Positions 38,101 through 51,000 of a stretch of DNA of 64,000 nucleotides are shown here, one piece after another. The DNA comes from Escarpia spicata (lineage: Eukaryota; Annelida; Polychaeta; Sabellida; Siboglinidae): positions 12,965,841-13,029,840 of the forward strand of contig OZ023209.1 in assembly GCA_963995525.1 (NCBI GenBank). Direction: 5' to 3'. The notes beneath the pieces were generated by a model. The model saw only the letters and a program-made list of their open reading frames with translations. It was not told the DNA's origin and did not search any database. The translations under genes and the position numbers were made by a program. The number at the start of each line of letters is the position of its first letter. The first letter of the stretch is position 1.

Positions 38101-41100
38101 GACTGTCCGTCAGATTTCGATTACGCCGAGTTAATAGATGCAAGAAATACGTCATCAACATGTGTGTATATGGAGTAGAAAAATGAAACGTGGACCAGCT
38201 GCTGTCACATATTCAGCAAAGAAAAGAGGGAACTTATATGGAATAAACGGAGAATGAACATAGCGACAGCTCATGACATACGGATTGATTAAAAAAAAAA
38301 ACACCACTTCTCCATGCACGAACCGCCTAAGCCGAGGCGATGGCGACGCCGACGTTATATTGAATGATTGGAATATTGTTTTTGTTGGAATATAAAAACT
38401 ATGGTACTATCATGTTCCTTATTCACTAGGTACATCTGGCTATACATTTTGAAGTGAAGTTTTAATGAAACGGTTAGATAACATAAACTTACTAAAGCCG
38501 ATAAACATTCAATAATGAAACCATTTTATTTGCACCATAAACCCAGCTGCTATTTCCGTAAGCAATATAAATACATTAATACTAATAATAATGTATTTAT
38601 TTCAGACAATCATCATGTCCATATACATACAAGTATATCAATAAAAGTATGTAAATAAATATAAAAATACATCGATAAGAACTATATGTTTAAAAATTAT
38701 ATAATTCCCGGACCCACTGGTGCCGCAGTTTCGAAGTACAATACACGTCGCTAGTTTTAATGCTGTAAATAATGGGATTCAAAGACATGTCAATCCTATT
38801 CATTAAGCTAAAAATAGCCTTTCTGATTACACATTTACCCGAGCTGACATTAGCTGCAGCAAACATGTGGCTAGCGCAACATCTCATGGGCAAATTGTTC
38901 AATATCCTGAAAGAGTTATTGTATGTAACAACGAATTGCTGAAAATTTACTTATCTAAAGTTCACCCATAACGCACACATATAGATATTACCAAAATACG
39001 CTGTAAATAGCTTATTTTTTACAGCAGTTGAACAAAAGTGGAACTTTTGACGTAACATATTACTCTTGGCATACAAAAGTCTCACTTTGGCTTGCACGTC
39101 AGACTCATCAGACAAGTTATTAGAAATGACATGTCCAAGATATTTACAAGTGGTGGCAAAGTTTAGCTTCTTTCCTCCTAATGTCATTTTTTAGACATAT
39201 TTGACATTCTAGATTCAAAGTACATGACCAGGGATTTACCCGCATTGTATTGCGCGTCATGCTCACATCCATATGAGTAACACATGTCAAGTAGTGTTTG
39301 TAGTCCTTTAGCAGAAGGTGCAAACAGAAGTAGATCATCGGCGTATATAAGGTGATTAACAACCATGTTACCAAGACTACAACCGATTTGTTTTTTGTGC
39401 AGTTGTATACTCAGATTATCCATATAAATATTAAATAGCAAAGGGGATAACTTCTCACCTTGCTTAACACCATTGCCTACCGAGAAGAAGTCCGAGTAGG
39501 TATTTCCCCATCGTATGCATACACATTGATTATTGAATTCATTGCTGAGTACTCTTAAGATATAGTTTGGTACATTTCGTTGTTCAAGTTTCGTTAAAAG
39601 TTTATATCGGTTGACACGATCAAACGCCTTTGATGCATCTAAAAACGCGACGTGCATAGCTGAACCATGTTCAGTGTAGAACCTTAATAATTCCTTAAAT
39701 GCAAACACGCATAACTCCGTTCCATGTTTAGGCTTAAAGCCAAATTGATTAGGAGTGGTTTCCAAGTACATTTCCATTCTGTTAAAAAGAATAGTGTCTA
39801 TTATCTTCGAAAATATGTTCGATAGACATATTGGCCTATAATTCCCTTTGTCGTTTACTCGTCTATTCTTGTCTTTAATAATTGGTACAATAACAAACTG
39901 TGAAATTTCATTTGGTAAATAACCATGCACCAGAATCGAAGACACAAGGATAGACAAAAGCACAGCGAGTTGATAATCAGCGAACTTAATATGTTCTGCA
40001 TTGATACATGAGTGAAGTAATTTACGGTTTTAAAGTAGGATAGGTGGTTATGTACTTTCCTATCTACATAAAGTTTAATTTTAGTTTGAAAAATTAATTA
40101 ATGTCGACAAAATATTAAAATATATTGCATCAGTGTAAAAACATGTTTTATTTTGTACTGGGAGTGCAATAATTTAGAGTAAAATATATTGAATTTGTTT
40201 CTGTCGAACACCTGTTGTGATAACAAATAAAATGGCCATTGTATGATGGTAATAAAGTTATAAAATTACAAAACTTTAAAAGTAAAGCATATTTTAAAAC
40301 GCTGTTTTCAGTCAACATTGGTGTATTTAACTCAAGGAGATCCCTAAAATATTTTGAATGTTGTGGAACATTTATTTTATTAATTTTCAAAATTATTTTT
40401 ATACACTACTCCCAGTATAGTTCACTTAACACAAACTTGCTTCAACACATTTTGAAGAATATGCTGTAGAACATAATCCAAACTTGATGAGCACAAGAAA
40501 GCATAAATATTATGATGTCCTCCTACATTGCAACATAATGACAGGATGATGTGCATTTTGATTGCACAAATCGATCGATTGCACAAATCCATTTGAAACG
40601 TAGTGATGTACATATTCCCAGCAGAAGCCACACAGATCTAATGTGGCTGAATAAAGTCAGACATCTTCTTCACTACTGTGTCAGTTAACATATTGTCCTA
40701 TTAATAGCACTGCTATGCATTTTGATACACAAAGCTATCAGATGCAGACATCCATTTGAAACACGAAGTTAGGTACAACTTCCCAGTAGATGTCGCACCG
40801 AACAGAATGGGGCAGAACAAAAGTCAGACATCATCTTATGTTAGGTGACCCATTGTCCAATTAATGGCACTGTTAAGTAGAGCTCTTCAATTTCCTCTTT
40901 CCATCAGCTCAGCTATTTCCAATGTTCCTGCAAATAAACAAAGCTGAAGTTAGGAAACTGAGCCTAAATATTAGTTAACTAACTCAACACTGTGCAGATT
41001 AATTCAGTTTTAGATATTGGATTATGGGACTTATCGCCAAGTGTACAGCTGGCTAAATGGAAAAGAAATACCTTGTTATGTTGATTCAGTCAGACTAAAA

Positions 41101-44100
41101 TCCCAATCCATTACTTTGGCCAACTTTTAATTTGCTTCTACATAATTACCTGTATGCACTGGTCATATACAGAGCATTCCAGATAACTCGAACTGACATA
41201 AGTGAATTTTTGCTAAGTTAAGTCAATCTTTCCCTCTGTCCAGGACAAAGGTCCCAATAAAGGGACCTTCTGATAACTTTCTAGTTATCATAAATTTCAC
41301 TTATCAGTATTGTCATGGGTCTCTGGAAGTTTGACCTTATCCAGAGTGCACTGTATATTTTCCTTTATTCTTGCTCTAATAATTAATGTTGTATATAATT
41401 ATACATATGGGTCATTCTCGTACAGTAACGGTAAAGTAACATGTCAAAAATAAGTGTTTAATTTGTTTTTAGCGAGTACTATTATTGTCTCGGAGGAGTA
41501 GGCGGCCAGCCGATTGGTTACACCCCCGGCTACAAATGCGAAACAGCAACAGCCTTTCACCAGGCTGCAAGGTAGCTACCAAGACGCATGTGGCAGGACC
41601 GGTGACCCGCTGTCCGGAAAGCAATGGGCAACTACCGCTGTATTAGCCCAAGAAACCTTGATGGAGAATACAGACAGTAAGAGAGGTCCTAGTGGTGAGC
41701 CCCCAGGCTGGATAGGACGATACATACTGGGGAAGAGCTTGGAGATGTTGGAAGTAACGCCAGAGCTGAAGACGGTAGTATGCCAGACTGTGCGGGAGGT
41801 AAAACCAGCAACGAAAAGCTAAATGGGAACATCCGTGTGGCAACATGGAACATCAGAAAAACGAGTCATGGAACACTACAAATGGTAACATCGGAAGCAG
41901 AAAGATATGGGATATATATATATATTAGGGATTGCGGAACACAAGTTGGCCGGACAAGGACATTTTCGCCCGGATTCAGGAGGAAAGTTGGTATACTCAG
42001 GAGCAACTAAGCCAGGGATGAGTGGTGTTGCGTTCTATCTGTCAAAAAAAACACCTGAAAATGCACTATTAGGATACAATCCGGTCAACGATAGAATTAT
42101 TACCATACGAATACGAGCAAAACCCACGAATATAACATGTATTCAAATTTATGCACCAACAAGCATTGCAGACGACGATGTAATAGAAACGTTTTATGAT
42201 ACACTGCAACGAACAGTCGACGAGATAACCACGAAACATGGTAGTACTGATGGGCGATTTCAATGCAAAAGCTGGCAGTTGTCAAAACGAAGAAGAAAAT
42301 GGAAATATCGGGAAATATGGACTAGGCGAGAGAAATGGGAGAGGAGATAGACTTGTTGAGTTTATCATAGATAATGAACTGATGATCACTAATACTTTCT
42401 CCAAACAACATCAAAGAAGACTGTACACTTTGCCAACACCAGATGGTCGGAACAGAAATCAAATCGACTTTATACTGATACCAAAACTGGAGGACGTGTG
42501 TGTTTAATGCAAAGACAATACCGGGAGCCGATTGTGGCTCTGATCATGACTTGCTAAGCGCCAAGATTGCGATAAAAGTAAGAACGACGAAGAGAGGGAA
42601 AGAGATAGTGAGGTATGACGTCAATGATATCAAAGAAGGATACCGAGTAGAGGTTATGAACCGTTTCGGAGTATTACAGACAGTGGCTGATGAGAAGGAA
42701 CCCAAATAAGTTGGCAGTAGAAATTGGGAACATCATTATGGAATCAGCTGACAAACACTTCACTAAAAAGAGGAGACAAAACAACCATGGATAAGCAGAC
42801 ACACTGCAGATGACTGACGAATGGAAAGAGTTAAAGAAAAACAAAGGAATGAGTGAGAATTATCATGAGAAATACAGAGAGAAGTGCAAGATGATTAAAC
42901 GAATGTGTAAGGAAGACAAGAAGAAATATTTAGAGAAGAAATGCGAAAAGATAGAACTATGTATGAGAAGGAACGATAGTCGCAGTATGTTCGATGAAAT
43001 CAAGTCTATGACAAAGTAGTTCAAACCTAGACTTGGCGTTATTAAAGATGAAACGGGAATGACTCTGACAGAAAGCGATGACATACTTAAAAGATGGAAG
43101 CAATATCGTGAAAGCATATTTAAGAAAGAAGAAACCGAAGAGGTAGACATTGATGAAGGCAGAGAGAGGACAGAACCAGAAGATGAACTTGAGCCTTTGG
43201 GTTCAGAGGTGGAGTGGAGAAAAAGTCTAAAAGACGGAAAATCACCTGGCACTGATGACATTTCTGCAGAGCTAATAAGAGCAAGTGGAGAAGTAGGCCT
43301 GGATATCTATCACACATTATGCAAGAAAATATGGAGAAGTGGAACATGGCCCATGGACTGGAAACGAGCCATCCTTATACCAATACCGAAAAAAGGTGAC
43401 ATACAAGAATGCTCAAACCACAGAACTATATCCCTCATCAACCATGCAGTAAACTACGTATGAATGCGAAACCCGGACTCTTAATAAGAACATTATAAAT
43501 GCATTTGAAAACAAGTGTTATAGAAAGATATTCGAGTTTCGTGGACTGAACGTAGAACTAACGAATCCATCGCAGATGAGCTTGGTGTTATACCCGGGAC
43601 TTTATTGAACTTTGTAAAGAAACAGAAACTAAGTTATTTCGGCCATGTGAAACGGCATCAGTCTTTAGAGAGACTGATAATGGAAGGAAAAATGGAATGC
43701 AGACATAGAGGAATGGATGGGAGCAGACGTCTAGCGAGTGGGAAGACTGGCAAACGAAAGAGCTGTCTATAGACAATCCATCAAGGCTGCAACGTCCGGA
43801 AATGGATAAGCAAACCCAATAAGAAGAACTATTATTATCAAATGTGCTATTCACATGAAGCGGCGCAACTTGATCTGATCTATTATTAGATTTTTTTTAA
43901 TAGATTCATGGATACAAACTTATGTATACTAGAGTGCAGATCTGCTGATGTCCAAAATTCTTGTATCGTAAAATTCCGTGGCAACATGGTATTGTGTACT
44001 TTTTAACAAACCTAAAACGTTTACATTGAATGATGACATGCCAGCCAGGTTTACTAACAATCGTAGCTATAAGCATTAAAACAGTCTGTGAACGTACGAA

Positions 44101-47100
44101 TCTCACATTTTTATGTTTCGGTTCAAATAAGTGGGGAAACTGGGTGGGTACTTTTCAAAAACGGCTGACTGGTATTTGGAAAGGCAAGACCTGTACTACT
44201 GTAGACACACATACCCAAAGGCTAAGCCCAGATTTTGGCAAAACAATTACATCCACGACCAGGTTAATCCTCTTGCTATGTTTGCATATATTGATATTTT
44301 AGTGTGCATTTTCGTTCACTGCATGTCAAATACCAGACAATGCAGTTTTACTAACTAGAAAGGCGATACCCTTATCTAAGGCTATGTTATTTACTGTAGT
44401 AGAAGCTTGACAGACTCAATGACAGACCCAGCGACAGCTGACACCGACAACAGGCGTCCGCGTCGGCGGACGTTATAATTCTATTTAAACGAAACGTTAC
44501 TCGGCTGACGGCATTGGGAAGCAGGATAAATAAACAATGCATACGCTTCCTACACTTATACAAATAGCTGTTAATATACATATGTCAACTACAAATTGCT
44601 TATTTACAATGCCATTGCTTGACTCACCTCGGATTCAGACATGTTAGTTGTGTGTGTGACGTCAACGGTTTGTGTGTGGTTCACTGCGCGTGCATGAATA
44701 TTCATTATACTCGGGCTGCAGAATTAATCATCCACGTGGCAACAAGCTCAACATGATTCGCGTAAACATAACTGTTTATCGTTTTTTTTGCGCAAAAAAC
44801 ACCAAAATTATGCATAAACAAGCAATACATAAGTAGCAGAGAAAGTACTTATGGGAAGTTAATACGTTTTGATACGGTACACCTCGAATGTATATTAGCT
44901 TACAAAGAATCCCTTTAATGTGATTGGCTCAGCTATATCTGGATGGGTGGCGACCATAGTTCTCGTAAATGTCAGCATCTGTCAATTAAAATCAACATGA
45001 CTTCTACGGAAAGTGATCGTTCGCCAACAGAGGCATATTATATAACTAAGTGTCCTAAATATTCCATTTGTTTTGTGATCATATGCACGGGAACGGGGGG
45101 GGGGGGGGGGGGGGGAGAAAAAGGGGAATCTGCCCTCAGGAATTTCGCTATTTTTTTTGCGAGCGTCAAGACGAAGGGGGTGCAATTGGAGGTTTCTGGT
45201 GAACTTCAAACATGTTGAACGTCGCCGCGAAAAAAATTCAACAGCACTCCCCCCGCCGTCTTCCGATGTCATGATCCGACAGTGGAGTGACGCTGAAGCT
45301 CCGGCTCCCCGCTTCCCCAATACTAATTTGGTTACGGAGCCATTGGTTGTGATATGTTACTGCACAGACCATTTGCTGCACAGAAACCCTTCGTGCTGCT
45401 TGTTTTTTTTCGTGGACGAAAACAAAAATTGAAAACAATTGGGTTATTCATGACAGTTTGGAGGGCGGTATATCTTCTACAAATGTGTTATGGTATTAAG
45501 AACAATGTCTAAATAAATGCTAATAGAGAAATTATGCCGTTAACAATTAAATCGGTTAGTTAGTTCCTTTTAACCAATGATGCTAATGTTGACAGGGGTG
45601 ATGAGGACAGCGAAACAGTTAGCAACGACAATACCTCGAAGGCGGAAGGTAGACGGGAGACACTCGATCTGAAGACACTGGGACTGACGGCGTACATTTG
45701 CTTCAACAGTGTCGTCGTCAGCTGCCCGTGAACAGAAACAAGAAAGAACAACGATGAAAGCATAATAAATAATACACTCATTAAATCACGTTATGAATCT
45801 TCAGACATCGGACTGGACTTTCTTCTTCTTTTGTGTGGAGCGCAGTGGTGCAGTGTTTAGAGCGTCGGACTCTCGGCCGAGTGAACCCTATTTCGAATCG
45901 TGTGGTGTGGCGTCGAACCTTCGTTCACTCTACGTTGCTCCAGTTTACTCAGCAGTATGAATGAGTACTTAGTTATATACAGTGGTGGTTATTTGAGTAT
46001 AAATAGTTTTTTTGCATTAATTGCAGCGTGGTTGAATGTTTCCCAGAGAAGTCGAGATTGTGTTAGCTTGAACAGGTCTGCCAAGGAATAAAACATTTAA
46101 AGCGCTTTGAGCAGTCCCGAGGACTGGATACTGCGCTATGTAATAATACTTGGGCTGAAAATCATGTTTTTGGTGTCACAAAATTGCATCTTTTCAAGTG
46201 TTTTGCTTAAAAATTCTAAACTCTCCCACAGTCGTACGCGGGGTATTTCTTTTTGGCCACAAAATAACATTGTTTACAACGGAAAATCTATTAATTGCCA
46301 AAACAAACATATTGTGTAGTGTCATTCCACTATCGCTTCATTTTGGCTACCAAATGAGTTCATTCACAACTGCAATATACAGTAGAACAGCACAGTGGCC
46401 GTAAAACGGTAGTCAAAATGGCCAACCGTATAGCCTATTGCGTATAATTATGTCCGCGCAACCTAAGGGGGACATAGCATCGTTTCTGGGACTGGGTTTT
46501 CCAAAATGAGCAAGAAAAAACAGCTTTTTTTTAGTTTTGCATGCGCCGTGTGTCCGCATGAGCGAGCGCATCGACCCGTCTTTCCTCGAGACGCATTCTC
46601 GTCTCTTTGGTGTGCGGGCACATCACCTCGGGCCTGGCTCAAGACTCCCAAGAGACGCGTCGAGATGAGGTGCTCGAGACGAGGTCAAGACGCATCTAAA
46701 ACGCGTCTCGACCGCGTCTCGAGCGAGTCTCCTTGTTGTGCAAGCTGCTTTAGCAACCCACAAGAGGCCGTTTTTGGGGTTATGGAATGTGCGACCACGG
46801 ATGAAGCTATGGGTATTGTATGGGGGTAGAACTAGTATTGCAAATCATTATAACAGGAGATGGATACAAATAACCCGGTTCTGGTTTAGGATACATACAT
46901 GTTGAATGGCTACTAAAATCTAAATGGATATTATTGTATTGTCATATACAAAGGTCTGTCTGTCTGTCTTACTGCCGCTCCGTCTCTCGATTATGTATGC
47001 CTATGGGAATCATTCAGCCACGCTGTAGTTATTAAGAGAAACCTATATATTCGTACACAAATATCCACCACATATATTGCCAGGCAGTCATTCATACAGC

Positions 47101-47726
47101 TGAGTTAACTGGATCAATATAGAGAGTACACGAACTTGTCAAAACTGCAACAAGACACGGAATCTCTCGATTGCAAGTCCGACGCTCTAACCATTACTCT
47201 GCGGCGTCCCACGTATTTGTGCATATATCACTCTCACATGTGGGCACCGCTTCACTAACATTCTTATCAGCACATAAGCCCGATTTTATTCTTCAAAACC
47301 GTTCCTTAATTTTATTAAAAACTGTCAACACTAGGATGCGTCACCGGGATTCTTGTATCGTTGTGTAAGGGAAATATTGTCCTTGGTCATAAGGCGGCGT
47401 TTAAAAAAATGAAATTTTCCAACGGATTCTGTTTAATGATTGATTTGTCATATGAGCTCAGTGTCTTAGTGAAACATTTCCCAGTGCCCGCGCTATGGCG
47501 TAAGAGAGGCGACAAGAGCGCACCTCGCGAACTTCGAGACACTCAGGGTCCGTGGTCCATATGAAGAGGCGGGTGACGGCCAGAGTGACGTCTTCGGTGG
47601 CGACAAAGTCTTCCACCGACAACTGGTCAAGTAGGTCGAGTATGAAGGTCACGATCAATATCATCATCTGAAATAATGCAACGTCGTTCTAATTCTAGGT
47701 GTTTCCAACGCTTGGCAACGTTCCGT

Positions 47727-47811
<85 letters not shown>

Positions 47812-47969
47812 TGTGTGTGTGTGTGCTTATGTGTGTATGTGTACACACACCTGGTAGGGTAGGTTAGCACAGCAGAGAGAGAGAGAGGGGGGGGGAAGAG
47901 AGAGACAGACAGAGAGAGAGAAAGAGAGACAGAGAGAGTGAGAGAGAGACAGAGAGAGAGAAAAAAAGA

Positions 47970-48012
<43 letters not shown>

Positions 48013-51000
48013 CGTACGCACGCACGCACGCACGCGCGCACACACACACACATACATATGTGTTACAACCGTTCATCAATGATAATAATAATAATAACAG
48101 TTTGGTGTCTGTTGCTTCAACAACTTTGCAGTGTTAGCAAAATATCAATATCATTCCAGGAGTTGCATCTTTTACGTTAATAAACGGAAGGGTCGCAACA
48201 ATGCTGCATTTACGAGTTACGGTCTAATCTGAATAGTGAATGTCGCGTATGGTTTTGCAGCATGCTTGTAACTCGGCCATACGCACGCACGCACACATGC
48301 ACGCACTCTCTGCCAATCTCACAAACACACGCACGCAAGCACGCACGCGCGTGCGCACACACACTTTCATTACATGAAACAAATATGCACCCGGCAATTT
48401 CTTTAGCAGGATTTGCTAATCTCCTGATGATTGTCTTCGGGAAAATGTCACGCCACTAAACACAATCGCTAGATACATGCTTAGACAGTTATCAAATAAA
48501 TATATGTACGCAAATACCTGCACGCTCGGATAGACTTGCTCGACGACAATTGTAGCAATGGCGTTGAACTGTTGACCGCTCGGAAACGATATTCTGAAAA
48601 AAGTACGGTGTCAGTACGCTTACGTTCGTTTACAGATTGCTTTCATTTTTCCAAACAAATTATTTGTCGGCATATCAAGTATGGGGGGAGTGTGCTGTTG
48701 GACATTTTTCTACGGAAATTCAGCGGTTCAGCACGTCTCAGCACGTTCCCCGTGGTGTCGCGCTGTCGAGGGGGGAGCTGCTGCTGTTGGAGTTAGGAGA
48801 TTTAAGAGATAATCCGGGAGATTTGCCTGTATTCCGGGAGACCGGGAGATACACCCAAAATCCGGGAGGCTCCCGCATTTCACGGTAGAGTTGGCAGGTA
48901 TACAACTGCGCTAGGTTGGGCCTACTAAGGTGATATCGCCAACCCACCTGATTAGGGCGATTAGTTCATCGACCTTGTTGTACACATCCTGCGGGATGTC
49001 GGAGTCGATGAGGTGCAGTAGATGGCTAAGGAGGGGTTGTAGCCAGTCGCTCAACATGAGACTGTATGACATAATGAAGTCCGACAGCGTCTCCAGTAGT
49101 AACAGCAGTCTCTGCACGGGAACGGTCATCGTGGGTGAACACGTCATACACGCACGCACGCACGCACGCACACTCACACACTCACACGTAAACTAGACGT
49201 CTTCATGACGTACCTGATCTTCGCTGCTTAGCCTTCTCAGCATGTAGCTGAATATCTCTGTGGCATTTCGCAGGTGAGAGCCGCTACAAGACATTGACGT
49301 TATTTCAGTAAAGCATAGGGTCTATCAATTATTGGTAAAAAGGTACTGTTTATCGGTATATTCTAGTACCAACTAGAGGTGCTATACAGCTAACTATTCA
49401 ACAAAGCCATACACAAACAATAACAAAAGTTCGGCGTACTCTGTTCAACCTAACAACTAGCTAGGGAGTTAAACTTACCTGTAGACATATCCTGTGAGCT
49501 GTTTGGTGATCGTGGAACGTCAAGCTTATTATTTGATAGTGCACTAGGTGATTCTAGAAGTTAGATCAGCCTGATAGTTTTTATGGAACATTCATGTAAA
49601 ATCTACTAAAATAATTACTGAATAAAAACAGAAGCGTGCCTTATAGTAATTCTGTTGGTGAATTGTTTTGGATTTGGTGCATAAAACTTGCGAGAATAAA
49701 AGGATATTTGATCAAGACAAGTCATATTAATGAGTATATATTATGCATAACGTAGTTGTAGATACATAATAGGCAATCTTTTTTGTTAAAACTTAGCTAG
49801 AGGGAGTAATCTAGGGTAGTTTAAAAATAGGCGTTTTGCGAGCGATAATTGGGGACGTTAATGTAATCGGAACGTTGCTTACAAATTAGGTCACTGGCAA
49901 AGTTAACGTAACGTGAACAACAATATAATATGGTTAGTTGAGATAGTCGTAGTTAGATGAGTAATTAAAACGTGAAATAACAAACTTATAAAGTGTATAT
50001 TACACTGTCAAGGAACAGTGTAGGTTGGGTATGAGAAAGTACTCATTCTCTCAGAGGGCAATAAATGACTGGAACAAATTATCTGATGATTGTGTTAATG
50101 CTAGCAGTGTGAATATATAAGAAATGAACTATGCATGGACAGCGGGGGATGTAGATATATAGTGTGAAAAAGTGTCTTGGTTTCTTGCAATGTTTTCTAC
50201 TCTCTGTTGTTCATACTTTCGAGATCTCTCTTTATCTCAGTTCTCAATTCCAACATCTTCAAATTCTTCTTCTTCTTCCAAATACTGGACTGGGCACTTT
50301 GCGGGCGTTAAAAGTCCAACGAAGCTAATGTGCTTTGGGAGGTTGGTGGCGGCGTGTGCGCTCTTAAAAAAATTTGAAATGTTATAAAGGTGTTGCATAA
50401 AGCACAGGAAAGTTTTAAAACTATGTACGATGTACAGCCTTGAAAGCCTCTTGGCAGGTGGTGGCTGATAGGCTTGTGGGGAGCCTATTCCCCTCTCTGG
50501 GTTTTGCAGGGAAGAAGTAGTGGTAAAGGGCTGGGTAGTCTACCCTCGCTTGACGAAAACGCTGGTCTCCTCGAGTTCTGGGGTCACTCCTTTGGAGGTA
50601 TTTTGCGAAGGAGACCAAGACGGTTGTTCTTCCTCCTCGCTTCAAGGCTCAGTGCAGCACCTTCAGCATGTATTCGACACACCCAAGTGTTGTCTTTGTA
50701 TTCGCCACAAGAGAGAATCTGGCTGCTCGTCGCTGCCCTGCCTCCAGTTGCTTGATGTCTTTCTGGAGATGGGGGTCCCAAGCAGCAGAGCATGTTCCAT
50801 AATAGGCCTTACCATGGTGGTGTAGGAAATGGCATTGACTTTGGTTGAGCAGTCGTTGATGTTTCGTCGCAGGAAACTGAGGACCCTGTTTGATTTTCCT
50901 GCTGTTGACGCTGTTTTTCTTGACCATGTCAGGTTGAAGGTGATTGTGACGCCCAGGTATCTATTTGCTTCGGATATTTCTAGCATTTTGTTGTAGATGG

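Noticed and set aside
40930..40975. Strong acceptor tttatttgcag with a short frame ending in a stop
   Set aside because: Its three frames all stop within 14 codons and none links exon 16 to exon 17.
41514..43463. Intact protein-coding gene for an endonuclease/reverse transcriptase
   Set aside because: Several frameshifts and loss of the catalytic core show it is a dead retrotransposon copy.
45838..45905. tRNA gene
   Set aside because: The A and B boxes are degenerate, there is no complete cloverleaf, and the sequence continues into a SINE body present in other copies.
47664..48079. His/Thr- and Arg/Ala-rich frames on both strands
   Set aside because: Produced by GT, GA and ACGC microsatellites next to exon 15.
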